Of a DNA stretch of 64,000 bases, positions 1 to 12,684 are shown piece after piece. Source of the stretch: Liolophura sinensis (lineage: Eukaryota > Mollusca > Polyplacophora > Chitonida > Chitonidae); the NCBI RefSeq assembly GCF_032854445.1, contig NC_088299.1, forward strand, positions 5,619,001 to 5,683,000, given 5' to 3'. Made by a program: the position numbers and the translations under genes. The notes beneath the pieces were generated by a model. The model had not been told where the DNA came from. It made no database searches and saw nothing but the letters and a program-made list of their open reading frames with translations. How positions within the stretch are numbered: position 1 is the stretch's first letter; each line of letters opens with the position of its first letter.

Positions 1-425
1 TCGAATATTGAAAAACTTCAATAAAATTTAGTGCGCCGTTTTTGGTCCTTTTTTGTGGTCCTTTAGATCAAGTTCGAAAACCAAGTTGATTAATGTTTTT
101 TTGCATGCTAATGCAGATATAGTGTCGAATATAAACTCTCTCAGTCATATTTTTTTTTCTGATTTCGTTGGTATTTAGGTTCATATTCAAGAAAATATCA
201 CCTGTAAAAGTGAAGGAAGCAGGACTTAGCCCAGAAAAAACAAATATCAATCTAACAATACTAACATATCTTCCAATCAGCCCTTTTATAAATACTCATA
301 AAATGATATAAGAAAATGCTATAGTATCCAAGGTAAATTTGTTTCTTCATCTGGGGCTTAAGACCCTTGTGCAGGTTTATTTCAGTTATACGGTTAATAT
401 CTAACGAATTTCATGTAAGACTACA

Positions 426-518
426 CGGTTTCCTTCCACCATAATGCTGGTCGCCGTCGTACAAGTGAAATATTCTTGAGTACGGCGTAAAACACTAATC
501 AAATAAATAAATAAAAAA
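426..518 (+). mobile_element. SINE S1, 5'-truncated, with 16-bp target duplication
   Basis: Only the 3' third of the element is present (from the cggtttcctt-ccaccataatgctgg part to a caaataaataaataaa tail). It is flanked by a perfect direct repeat ttcatgtaagactaca at 410-425 and 519-534. This shows insertion by target-primed reverse transcription with early stop. Confidence 0.9.
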
Positions 519-534
519 TTCATGTAAGACTACA

Positions 535-1409
535 TAATTGGCAACGTGATGGCTGCATGGGAAGGATATTGTTACGTACAGAAAAGAAGTTACAACAAGG
601 TGATGCCTATGTTCTATGTTTAGAACATTAGCTGCGGAGTGGGGAAACTTTCCTTCGTGCAAAGCAGTTGTGAGGGTTACGGAGAGAAACAGTAACAAAT
701 GTGACATCCTGGAAATGAACCAAACTGTTTTCAGGTTGGCCTAACTAAAAACGATCAAGACGATCAAACAAATTCACCAAAAAATCCCCATACATTTTCA
801 GAATCTATCCTACTCGATCTGGTTGTTTTAGTCACGTGATGGATGTGGCCATTGCAAAGGTCATTCAAAGGTGTTTAATTGCTTGATTCGTCTCCACCAT
901 ATCATGGCACAGGTTCGGAAAATGGGATGATGTTTCATGAACAGGTGTGATTGCCATCGATCCGTTTTGGTTCGTTTTGTCTCAAAACAAGTTAGTTAAT
1001 TACATTCACCACTCAGCTGACATCGATTTATGTTAGCGAAGTTTTCATGTGCGTATGAACAGCGGTAAACGTTCCTTCATGTAAATCCGACACATTTGTG
1101 GCTATTTGTCGGATGAAAGTTACCACACTCAGCGAGTACTCGAACACCCGTCTGGTCACCCCAAGAGCCTTAATCAGTTACGCTTCGATACTCGCCACAT
1201 GGCTATATCTATTCTAACACACTCGTATTTCATTAAAATGTTATCAAATTGATTCATCTCCAAAACCACAGAGCAAGCCTTCTTCCCGACACACTCAGAG
1301 GAGGCAAACTTTCAGCTAATGAGAATGTTTCACTTGAGTATCGGAAATGCACTTATCAGGTGTATTTGACATGGACCTGATCCATTTGGACCGGATTTTT
1401 GAAGTTTTT
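535..1409. other. No gene recognised
   Basis: Plain AT-rich sequence. No repeat or coding signal that I can support. Confidence 0.6.
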
Positions 1410-1416
1410 TTTCGAT

Positions 1417-1685
1417 TGATTTGATTTGTTTCGTTGGTATTTTACGCCGTGCTCAGAAATATTTCACTGATACGACGGCGGCCAGCATTATGGTGAGAGG
1501 AAACCGGGCAGAGTTCGGTAGGAAACCCACGATCATCCTCAGGTTGCTGTCAGACCTTCTCCCATATGGCCGTAGAGGAAGCCAGCATAGGCGGGACTTG
1601 AACTCACAGCGACAACATTGATGAGAGGCTCCTGGATCATCGCGCCCCACTGGCGTGTTAACCCCTTTGGTTATAGAGGCCCCTG
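1417..1685 (-). mobile_element. SINE S1, near full length
   Basis: Tail at the left (ttggtattttacgccgtgctc), tRNA-like head at the right (cgtgttaacc ... agaggccc). The flanks share the 7-bp repeat tttcgat at 1410-1416 and 1686-1692. The internal conserved blocks (GGCGGCCAGCATTATGG, CTTGAACTCACAGCGAC) are clear. Confidence 0.88.
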
Positions 1686-1692
1686 TTTCGAT

Positions 1693-3957
1693 GGAAATGT
1701 ACTACAGTTACATGTATTACCGCAACCTATCCACGCTGCATTAGGAGGAGCTGCAATGGATAAGCCATCACGGGGGGAAGTCATGACAACATACCAATAT
1801 CTATATAATGACACACTGAATGGTGCCTGTTCAACCTAGTAGTATATACTTCCCTAGGCTTCAAGAGCTTTGTTAGAATTTGAACTTGATGGTCTCAGTA
1901 CTCTTTGGAACTAATTATTTTGATAAAATGAAAATAAAACACATCTGACACACTGCCTAGTAATAATTTTAGTAATACCAATGACGTCAGGTATTGAAGT
2001 GGGAATACATGCATGTGACGAAGATTAAACGGCCGGCCTTATAGAAGTCGTGTGCTGACTCAGAGAGAGGCCTACTGCATTACAGCATTAGACACATTGT
2101 ATAACGAACAAGTCTGGTGACCGGTTTACAAACCCGCGGCGATGATCTGCATTCAGGGTTCAAAGGACTAATTTTAACTCTGATCTACAGTCTAAGATAT
2201 TCCCGCTGAGGATTTTAATTCCACAAAAGGTCAGACCTATATCGGGTACACCGGGATTTCTTTACAAATGGATTTCATGCCATCACGATGCCGTGATTTG
2301 CTCATTGCCTGAAATATCGAATCTTAGACAGCTTTCTGACCCCAAAGCAATGGCTTCTGATATGTTTAAATCCCTTTTGAACCTTTTCTGCACATATTAC
2401 ATGGAAGCGATAAGCTCTTTGTTTATGACTTCCTGTGTGTGTGTAGCAGAAATGACAAAGGTTGCTTAATCTTGAAAAGGTCTTAAAGGCGGGAATGTCT
2501 CTAGTCACTCATAAAGAACGTGATGTGCACAAGACCATCAATTTTGCTTTTCTAAATCAGTTGTTTTAGAAATGATTAACGCCACTGAGCATGAGTAGAC
2601 TGATGGATGACTTAAGTAGACACATTGTGCTGTCAACACTTTCTGAGATTATGCTGGCATAATCTCCCACTTCAAACAGCATGCTTTTATTTAGGAGAAT
2701 ATCTCACCTATCTTTCCAACTCACGAGATTCCCCCCAAAGCATGGTCGTTTTGTTTTTTAATTCTTTTGCCAGACACACACTCAGTCTTATTTTTTCATT
2801 TCGCCGTTTTAACGCGCATTGCATCATTGATGAATTGTGCATTTTGAGCCTATCAAATAATCGAATTTGTGATTTCCAGCTCAGCGCCTCCCAGAGGACT
2901 ATAAGTAACCTTTTTAGTGTCATGGCCGCGTATGGTAAAATATAACGGATGACCATTGTGTTGAAGTCTACAGTGGTTTTTTGAGGCAGTTCTGAGTGGT
3001 AAAAAGGACAATGGATCTGGCAAAAAGGCGAAGGAGTGGACGAAACCGCCTTTTTTAAGAACTTCGTATGGTTGAAAGACAGATGACGGAGTCTGGGGAA
3101 AAAATCAGGCTGGTTTTAAAAGTCTGCTTTAGAGCCTGTGTTATTGAACAGGCCAGCATAACATGGCAGAAAGTTGACGGCACACAATATCTACTTGAAC
3201 ATTGCATTAGTCTCCTCTTGCTCACCTGCCTTAACCGTGCTACTAGAGGTAAACATCAAACACCTAAAACAGCTGATATTCGATGTCAGCAAGGTAGTGA
3301 GATTCCAGACAACTTTAGGTCATCTCAGAACACTGCTGAAATCCTGTGAGAACATACTGTGTAGCATTCTTTAATCAAGAACACGAATAAATTTATGGTA
3401 TTTGCTTTGCTGTCTTGTCAGAAAGTGGAAAACTAACAATGTGATAAGACGGACAAATCCTAGCAAATCGTTTTGCTTCCTATGCCTCACCCAGTTACTC
3501 AGACTTAACTTCATCTTGAGATTCAATTTGATTTCTCTAAGAGCACGCGACGACTGCCGATAATCACCGAGGAATGCCTACTCGCTCAACGAAACATCAG
3601 TTGCGACAATCCCTGCGCGCGCTCACGTCATGAGACGTGCGTGTACCTGCTACTGAGGCGGGTCAATACGACAGTGAGGCTAACCAGATCTGCAAGTCGA
3701 TAAATCCCACCTACGTAACGACGACTGCAAGACAAGAAAATCGATTAGCAAAGTAAGGACTAGCATAACTCCAGGAACACTGTGCATGTTTGACATTTCA
3801 TCTCACTCATTTACCAGAGATTGTTTCTCTTTCAGATCATGTTCTCGTCTACTGTTGACTTTCGAGTAATGCACGTTGTGTACCCTTTGCTAGTGTTTGT
3901 GTACAACGCAAGCATATCTATCATCTATCTCGAAGGTGGACTGCTTGATATAACTGT
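1693..3957. other. No gene recognised
   Basis: Several open frames up to 106 codons overlap on both strands at 2625-2956; they resemble no protein and look accidental. Confidence 0.55.
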
Positions 3958-4608
3958 CAATATTCATATAGATACGACCGATCGATATATCGGCATTCAA
4001 TATTCATGCGGGTATGACTGATTGATATATCGGCATTCAATATTCATGCGGTTATGACTGATTGATATATCGGAATTCAATATTTATGCGGTTATGACTG
4101 ATTGATATATCGGCATTTAATATTCATGCAGTTATGACTGATTGATACATGGGCATTCAATATTCATGCGGTTATGACTGATTGATATATCGGCATTTAA
4201 TATCCATGCGGTTATGACTGATTGATATATCGGCATTCAATATTCATGCGGGTATGACTGATTGATATATGGGCATTCAATATTCATGCGGTTATGACTG
4301 ATTGATATATCGGAATTCAATATTTATGCGGTTATGACTGATTGATATATCGGCATTTAATATTCATGCGGTTATGACTGATTGATATATCGGCATTTAA
4401 TATCCATGCGGTTATGACTGATTGATATATCGGCATTTAATATCCATGCGGTTATGACTGATTGATATATCGGCATTCAATATCCATGCGGTTATGACTG
4501 ATTGATATATCGGCATTCAATATTCATGCGGTTATGACTGATTGATATATAGGCATTTAATATTCATGCGGTTATGACTAATTGATATATCGGCATTCAA
4601 TATTCATA
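3958..4608 (+). repeat. Minisatellite, 40-bp unit, about 16 copies
   Basis: The unit begins attgatatatcggcattcaa and is exactly 40 bp. Variants (cggaattcaa, gggcattcaa, tatccatg, gcgggtatg) recur 240 bp apart, for example cggaattcaa at 4071 and 4311 and cgggtatgactg at 4009 and 4249. A six-unit block was therefore duplicated during growth. The right edge is directly followed by a short SINE-head-like sequence (ctctaaccaccatgc). Confidence 0.95.
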
Positions 4609-4635
4609 CTCTAACCACCATGCCCGCGGAGGCCT

Positions 4636-7600
4636 CTTCGTATAAGTGATGTAGTAATTTCCTACTCCCCAGTACACATCTGTACGAATATTTTAAATTA
4701 TGTTGAATAGATATGAAAGCTGGAAATCAAACCACCTGCTTCACATTTGTCAAGTTCTGTAATTCGGCGATAGGGTTTATTTGTTAGAATTCATAGAGGT
4801 TCAGTGATTAATGAATATGTTTTACATGTGTAAATGTTTACCTTTTACAGTAAACACTTCTTATTTATAAAATGTATTTTTATTTGGAAATGAACTAAGG
4901 TATTTTTACTTGGAGCCCTTAACACTACGATAGTAATAGTCAGCAAAACATGAACCTGTTCAGTTAGGGGTATATCCCATTCTCCACCCAAATAGCGCTT
5001 ACATTTGGCCATGCAAGATGTTTGTGTTTTTTTAATTTATGTATATTAAATCGATCACTACTTTCCTTAAGCAAATGGGCATATAGGCATCTTTTTGAAT
5101 CAATTTTGCAGTAAAGGTTTACTTATGACCGGTAAAAGTTTAACATGATAAATGTTAATCTTAATTAAAAAAGTAAACGTTTATCTTTCGGTGAAGTGAA
5201 ACTTAAGTGAAACTGAATCAGATGCAGTAAACATTAACTTGAAAATTTTAACAGTGCAAAAGTTACAATGATGTCACCAGTATCAGGTGATTTCGAACAA
5301 AGTGGGCTTTCCTTACAAAGTAAACGCGTCTCAGTGCTCTCACCGGAACCAGACTCTTATCGTCTAAACGCTTAGACAAGACTAATCGATCTCTCTTTCA
5401 TCAGCTTTTAATTCCCATCGAGTGGTCTTGAGTAGAGTGGATGGTACACATCCTTAGCCTGGCCAGTAATGAGCCCGATGTTTGTGTTAAACGGCCGCTT
5501 TTATTGCTCGACCAGTAGAAGACTGTGACTGAAAATACTATTAGCAAACTATCACGGGGTGAGGATAGCATCAGAACAGTTGGACTGCTTCGGTTCGAGC
5601 TGTTAGCAGACCGGAAGTACCCAGAAGTGAATAGGACGTCATGTGAATGGTTGTCTGGTTCCGTTAGGTACGCCATGGAAAAATGTGTGGGTTATATCTG
5701 GAACCATACACAGGGGGCTATATTGAATATTATGGGTTTGACACGTACCTAGCATCTTAATCTGCATTTTCATTTCGTGGATTGTGGACACGCGTACGTT
5801 CCTAAGCTACTTCCGCTCTGGTCGCAAGACTGGAAACTGGGCTGCAGTAGCTGCACATTGTATTATTACCAGACGAAGGTGATGTGGCGTGACTTATAAG
5901 CCCTGTTCAACTGACTACGTATAATCCCTAAAATTGAACTGCCGGATGGATATCTCAGTTTTAGACGACACAACGGGCAACTAATATTTTTACAGTTGAA
6001 CGGGCGACTGGTAGTGAATAATGTAAAATAATAGTGAATGATATTTACGTCGAGGTGTAACCGTTTCAATCTTCGTACATCATTTTTTTTCGTAACTTTT
6101 TTATATGTCGGCTGACATTGGCAAGGTCATATCTGAAGACAGTTACATGTACGAGAAACTGCTCCTTCAAAGTTTGCAAAATGGAATCCGGGGACCCAAG
6201 AACCAAAATTGAATTTCATGACATCGCTGTGCGAAATTCACTTATAAATGATTAGCGGTGATATTCGACCAGACTACATTACTATATTCTTTGTATGTCC
6301 TTCACAAAATATTTCTTTCTTAGTAGAATTTAGACTTTTCATTCGCCTGGTAATGTTTTTGCCGCTGTTGTATCAGGGCTGTAAGAGTTGTTTTATATTA
6401 TCACCTTTTATATAATCCCTCCAACAATGCTCCCAAGTGGAGATTATTCACAAGTGATTATTTGAACCTAGCCTAGCCTGGAAATCTTTTTCTCTTGTGT
6501 AATTTATGTTTAAATCTTCTGTGTGGATATCTTTTCGCTAAAGGATCCAAGATAGGAAAAGGGTGTATAGACACTGGCATCTGCGTGTTGCGGCATTTTT
6601 CTGTGTTGATTTTAACTCTGCTGAACATAACAATTAACATTGTTTTTGTGTTCCCAATCTGACCATTACTGTAATAATGTAATGGCGTAATAACTACAAC
6701 GTTAACCAACCATCAAACATAACAACTTGCTGTATTAAACTCATACATGGGCGGAGCAAACTCTGACAAGTTCGTTCTGGTTTTAGCCTTTTGCAATGTT
6801 TCATTACTTAAAAGACAGACTTGGGTCTTCCTTTATTTCCTCTGAAGCACGCAAAGAGCCCTGCAGATGAACGTGAACGTCGTACAACTCGTACAGCTTT
6901 ATTTCAGGAGACTATTTAGGGCTTTGCTGGGTTTATCGACAGTTTTCGCGGAGGACTTTGAAATCCCCACGAATTTGCTTTTGACATTACTGAAAAATAC
7001 TATTGCACAAAGATATTGATTTGTCTTCAAAAAGGCGATCATGGAAGAGCTCGTTGGCAATTAAAATTATCGCTGCAGCTAAACTGTTATTTCCTGAAAA
7101 GCGTCAGCTAGTGACGGGAGACAATCGACCGTCTCTGTGTGAGGCCGATTTATTAAAGTCTGTTGGTAAAAAAATTACTGGTTTACATGTAAATGCTATG
7201 AATTTTCCACTGAACTGTATGTGGCATCTAATCTTTCTCCAATATCCTCTCAGCCATCTTAATTTACGTCTCCTCCTTGTAAAACAGTAGTACAGGTACT
7301 TTAGTTAGAATGTCCCAAAACCTTCTACGTGTTAGCGTTTGAGTGTCAGTGTTTGACGCTACTTGTGATCCGCCACCTAAATCTGCCAGTCTGTCGCACC
7401 TATGTGAACATGACAACTTAAACGCTTTTCAACCAGTCAAACACTTTACTTCAGCAGCGGTTAGAGATCAGCAAATGAACGGTGGAAATTCTTTGCATTA
7501 TGTACATAGCCCGCTGTTGTGAAAACATTTTCAAGAATACATGAGGATAAGTTCTCAGGTACTGGATGATCAAGTTATCCAGTGATATACACACACATAT

Positions 7601-7889
7601 CTATTGATCATCCTATTGTGAGTTCATTTTGTTCAAAACACCCCAAAATGCCTGTCGGCTTTATGAACGACATTTTGTCAACAAAATATATTGTGTATTG
7701 GGCAGAATTCGAGTCCAGGTAAGGCTGGGAGCATTACCTTGGGCATGTATATGATGACCAAATATATCCCATATGATTGATCGGCCGCGGTGGGGTATCG
7801 TAATCGATAGATTCGAATTTGAATCCCGAGTTATGCCCGTAGAAAATTTAGCGTTGGTAATCTTCGCCATTGTGTGTACCATAAGCGGA
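4636..7889. other. No gene recognised
   Basis: Short frames near 5401-5752 and 7003-7290 lack recognisable motifs. I see no repeat family that I can name. Confidence 0.5.
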
Positions 7890-7985
7890 ACAGACTGGTT
7901 GGTTTCCTGAGAGTACAATATAACTGAGATGGACGTGGTATCTGGTGTCTTCTTCATGGCGTTGCAGTGAGGCACCAGGATAATT
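7890..7985 (+). mobile_element. SINE S2 body fragment
   Basis: It shares the blocks atctggtgtcttc and cagtgaggca with the better preserved S2 copies at 10257 and 18040. No head or tail is visible. The 120-residue minus-strand frame over this stretch is a by-product. Confidence 0.4.
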
Positions 7986-10256
7986 GGCAACGGGTTCGGC
8001 CTATTACATGGACACACGACCATGATATCCCACCCAAGTAATGTTAAAACGATGTTAAATCCTACTCAAGTTAGCAAGCATAAATATGTGAACGTTGAGC
8101 TTTCCTTTCTTGGCCGATTTAAAATATTTTTTACTAAAAATAAATTATAATATAATTATAATTATTAATTAAATTGTTATCAGGTTAAGTCCTTATACTA
8201 GTAAACGTTTCCTTTCAACAAGCGAACGACTCTTTCGTTCAGTGCAATTGTAGCATATATATTACTTTGAGAACAAATGTTAACAAACGTTACGCCTGAC
8301 TGGTCACCAAGATGGACTAAAATTCGCAGTCACTTATTGGTGTTTCTGCATTACAAAGAAAAACCAAGCAAATCCAAGTCTGACATGAAAAAAAATGTGA
8401 GTTTAGTACACGGGTCTCTTACCGGAAAACCAGCAAGTTTTGTTTATTGAACGTGATTGTTGTTAACACAGCACTCAAAGTGTGTCGATATTGACGGTAA
8501 GATAAACATTACACTGTGTCCGCGTGTGTAACGCTATCGTACCGGGACGCCGATATCAGATAGTCCATTTCAACTAAAAAAAGCTGTACTTGTCAAATAA
8601 AGATCTGTGTAAATATGATCATTTTTGCTTTTTGGTTCTTATTCCAGTGGAAATAGAACATGTCACACACGCGTTCTTCTGACATTGAATTCCTGTGCGT
8701 TTCTTTTAGCTGCGGCGAACGTCTCCATGAGACGAAATCGTTGTTGTTGAACTTAATGTTTGGGACGTTCTTTTTGTTCTTGGTCGTAGGGTGCTTAATC
8801 CAATCACGCTAATGCGTGTAACGACATTTAGCAGTCAAACCATGGAACATAATTTTGGGAGTTACAAGGTTTGACAACGTCCAAACATTATTTCTGTCGT
8901 TTTTAGTTGAGCCCAGACGGTCAGATTATTCAGGTCTTTGCTGTGCGACATGCTCATGATCGAAAAGTAGGGTCAACTAAACATCGTGTAAGAGACTACA
9001 CATTTGGAGAAAGGATGCTGATCTTTCATTTTTCACCTCTTCGTAAAGATTTCAAGTGAATATAAACAGCCTGTTGTTGATTTAACTGTGTGTTTTCCTC
9101 GTTGCATCATTTAACATCGATGCAATGTGTTACAACCATACTCTTTTGTCACTCGTCACTGACAGTGATCTAAGTGAAAATTTCTAAGCTAACATCCAAA
9201 GAAGTAAAGAAATATATCCGTTCACGGTACAGGTTTAATAAGCTGTTGAGAAACAGCCCGCACAACTAGCAAACAATAATGCTCCTTGGCATGCAATGAA
9301 AAACACCACCACTCATCATAGCAGATAACCTGTCTCTTGTCATGAGTGTCAGGCTTATGTGTACAAATGGATAAAAAAAAACAACAGTACAACAGAACAA
9401 GTACATTAGCAAAAAGCTTTTCTAACTCAGCGGAGAGTAACAAATGTTGTATGTGGTACAGAGTACAAGATAAAGGAAAATTTGATTTACCTTTGTTGTA
9501 CGTGGTTTTTTCTCTGTTGTTTTTTTTCGAAGTACAGAATAAATTTTACTAGTGCAGTGGTTTATTCATAACTGCCATACGGTGTGAAGACTCGTGATGT
9601 CATCTTTGTCTTATTTGCCTGTAAAGAGGACACAGTGTTTCACCTACTCCAGCCTGCACCCCCTTTGGGCTCTCTGCAATACAAGGGAAAAGAGTGAAGC
9701 TGATTGGATAAAGGTTTTAGAAGAAAAAGAGATTCCTTTCTTTATAGTTAAATATGACTGCATGCAGCATTTATTATTATTCATAAGCAGCCTTACGAAT
9801 AAATCTGTAGACGATATGACTTTTATCAGATTGATAAGGTAAAGTCTTACGCATGCGTATCGTGACATCGTGAAGATGCCTACCTATATCTGTTGACAGG
9901 TGCCTCAGTACACCGGAAGTCTGCGTACATGTAGTCTTTGCTAAAACAGGCTGTCTCAGTATATACTCGTCAGGTTTGCGACACAGTATGTTACGATTCG
10001 CACAAATTTATTTCCAGAACTCCTATGACAGATAAGAATCCTCCTTGCGTTGTGAAATCCATTATACAAGTCTAGTTATACGAATAGAAATGTGAATAGG
10101 CGTTGATCAAGTGGATCAAGCCATAGATCAGTCTGATACCTTCATTTGCCATCGCACTCAAAGACTCTCTCACAGTAAATTATCTCAAATAACACATTCG
10201 GTCCTAGCATTTTTTATCTTGCCTTTTCACTGAACATACTGACTATACGTTTAGGG
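7986..10256. other. No gene recognised
   Basis: AT-rich, with a poor mix of short frames only. Confidence 0.5.
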
Positions 10257-10485
10257 AAGCCTTCGGTAGCCTGGTGGTTAGTGTTCGCCTCAAGTGAGGA
10301 GATCTGGGATTCAACTCGCTGTCACGTGATACCAAAGATGTACGTGAACAATGGCCCTTGTTGTTGCCTATCTTGATGCTCAACACTGATAGATCACAGC
10401 AAGGACACAGGACATGTTGACCCGGTGTCAGTATAATGTGAGTGTATGGGGTCATGTTTAGTGTCTTCGGCATGATAATTCAGTG
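10257..10485 (+). mobile_element. SINE S2 with tRNA-like head
   Basis: The head has an A-box-like tagcctggtggttagtg and a B-box-like gggattcaactcg. The body reads ttgaccc-g-gtcagtataatgtg and ends near cttcggcatgataattcag. The body matches the copy at 18040. It is a family distinct from S1. Confidence 0.6.
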
Positions 10486-10752
10486 CCGGCCGCGCTCTGC
10501 CAAAAGAAGATACTGTATATGGACACACACCTAATTACTCCTCGTTGCAATATGTCTTAAGTTATTAGGTACGACATAAACTCTCCTCTACTCCCCGCCA
10601 ATCACGCATACGTAGGTTTACGTGGTACATATGTTATGCAACTGTGTCAATAGTTCAGACGTGGCGTTAAGCTGTATTTATTCATTTGACAGTTCACACG
10701 GGAATCCTTACTGCGTTTGAAAAAGTTTAATCTAATTTCAGACCTTATCTTG

Positions 10753-10766
10753 CCCCCCCCCCCCCC
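10753..10766 (+). repeat. Poly-C run (14 C)
   Basis: A simple mononucleotide run inside AT-rich DNA. Confidence 0.95.
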
Positions 10767-11572
10767 GAAATAATCCATTTATTTTGCATTCGTTAAGCCG
10801 AACAATGTTAAAGCCATTAACAAACATGGTCAAACCACCATTGACCAACAAGTCTAATAATTATGCCAAACCAACAAGCTTCCATCATTAGCTGTCTGGT
10901 TTCTTTTGGCCTTGTACTGTATAGAGGCTATTAACTTTTTTTATCCTGAACGGTAATCTCTTCAATGCTAATGCCTTAACTGGAAAGTCGCTAGCCAGAG
11001 CCAGATGATTGGGTCCCTTAATGTAATCTGTGTTGAAGCTCCTCTCGGCTACGAAGTTTAACATCGGTTTAAATTTAACGAGAGCTCTTTTACAGGGAAT
11101 CCCTTTTATCCTGACAGAATAAGGTCGGATCGATACTGCCGACAGTGCAGTCCCGGAAGCCAAGCAAGAAGTCCTCGAGTCAAGGCGAGGTTGATTTGAT
11201 TGAAAGCCTTTTTCTTTTTTTGGATTTTCCCCTTCTACCTTTTCTGAGTGTGTTTTAAATGCATTGCGCTTTGTGATGTGACCAAACTATTACCCTCAAG
11301 GTACAGACACTTGAACATCCGAAGTTGAAGGTTTCACCAACTGAAAGTCAGATCTTAATGAAAAAAGAAAATTGTTTTTGTTGCGAACATGCAGCAGGTT
11401 CAGTAATGAAGGTCGTCTTTTTCATTGAAAGGTCTATTTAAAGAACGACTTCTCAAGCTGGCTTGTGAGGCATGAACTAAATCTACTTTGTTTCAAACAT
11501 GGCGATTAACTATTGGAAAGAAGACACTATATTGAGCTCTTTTAGTACATTTGTGGCAAAAGAAATTTATAT

Positions 11573-11652
11573 GATTGATAGGTGTTTTACGCCGTACTCA
11601 AGAATATTTCACTCATACGATGGCGGCCAGTATTATGGTGGGCGGAAACTGA
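11573..11652 (-). mobile_element. SINE S1, 3' fragment
   Basis: The conserved 3' block (gtgttttacgccgtactcaa ... gcggccagtattatggtggg) followed directly by unrelated DNA. No clear target duplication. Confidence 0.82.
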
Positions 11653-11859
11653 ACGGCAAAAGTAAGGTTGCATCAATTGCACAAAGCCATTTACAGCACA
11701 CAATAATGTATCTTTATATTTAAACAACAACTTGTGTTGTCGCCAAGCCCCGGAAAGCTGATTTACTGTATACTGTGACTTAACGGAACAATAGCACAAT
11801 GAACAATCTTGGATTTGTTCAGTACAAAGGGGTAGGTCAAGTGTTGATCAGCCTTGTTT

Positions 11860-11950
11860 TAGTTCAGTCTTACTGAATGTTGTGTCATATCTGGTGTCCT
11901 CGGCATTTTAGATTTAGTGAGGCAACATGTCTTTTAAAACGCGATATGGC
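11860..11950 (+). mobile_element. SINE S2 body fragment, diverged
   Basis: It shares gtgtcatatctggtgtcctc and agtgaggcaacat with other S2 copies. The boundaries are not certain. Confidence 0.4.
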
Positions 11951-12653
11951 ACGGTAATGTCTCCTTGTAACGGTCCTGTTCCTGGATGCTTCCTCACTGG
12001 AAAGCAATCTGAAAGCACAGTTGATAACGTTCTATTACTGGCTCACACCACACTTATAATACACGTCTAGAGATGAAAGAATCCGCTCACGAAAAGTAGA
12101 ACGGTCCTCCAAGCTACTAGCAAGCAGGAAAAACCCTTCAAGAGCCGTTGGTGTAAAAATTTCGTTTTGTACCCTCATATTTGCATGCTGTAACATTCGT
12201 AATTAATTCTCTATTCAGTGATGGTATCTCCAAAACATAGCCTTTCCGTCTATTTAACACTAATATATAATAATCCCTTACACTGCCCATCATGATTAAC
12301 AAAACAGATATAATTATGTGTTGCCTGAGTAAATAAACGGTGATGTATAGAAGCCCGTTCAAGGCCATTATCGTACCATCGTCCTACTGTTCCCATAAAG
12401 TCACTTGAACCCCTTAAGTTTACGGCCTATGGTACGCAACTAAAATGAATACAACAGATGTTACCCCTCTTGTCTGCGTAGTTGAGAGAAAAATTCGATG
12501 AAGAGAATTTAGCAGGTTTGCAGTATTGCATTTCGTTTCACTAAGTAACAGCTCAGGATGGGGTACTTTGTCTCGTAATGATTGTACATAGTAGGATATG
12601 TAGAATAATGGTTTATAGATTAATTCGTAAGACGAGTATAGGGTGCGCTTCTG

Positions 12654-12684
<31 letters not shown>

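Noticed and set aside
3958-4608. A regular direct-repeat array that might suggest CRISPR
   Set aside because: The 40-bp units touch without unique spacers and the setting is eukaryotic; it is a minisatellite.
5710-5752. Possible EF-hand 1 exon (a G-Y-I-E context)
   Set aside because: The residues before it lack the D-x-D-x pattern, and no splice sites or family linker surround it.
7661-8023. 120-codon minus-strand frame
   Set aside because: It overlaps an S2 SINE body on the other strand and shows no protein family pattern.
10888-11163. 91-codon minus-strand frame with a lysine- and arginine-rich mix
   Set aside because: The frame looks protein-like in places (FNTDYIKGPNHLALASDFPV), but I recognise no family and see no splice or poly(A) context.
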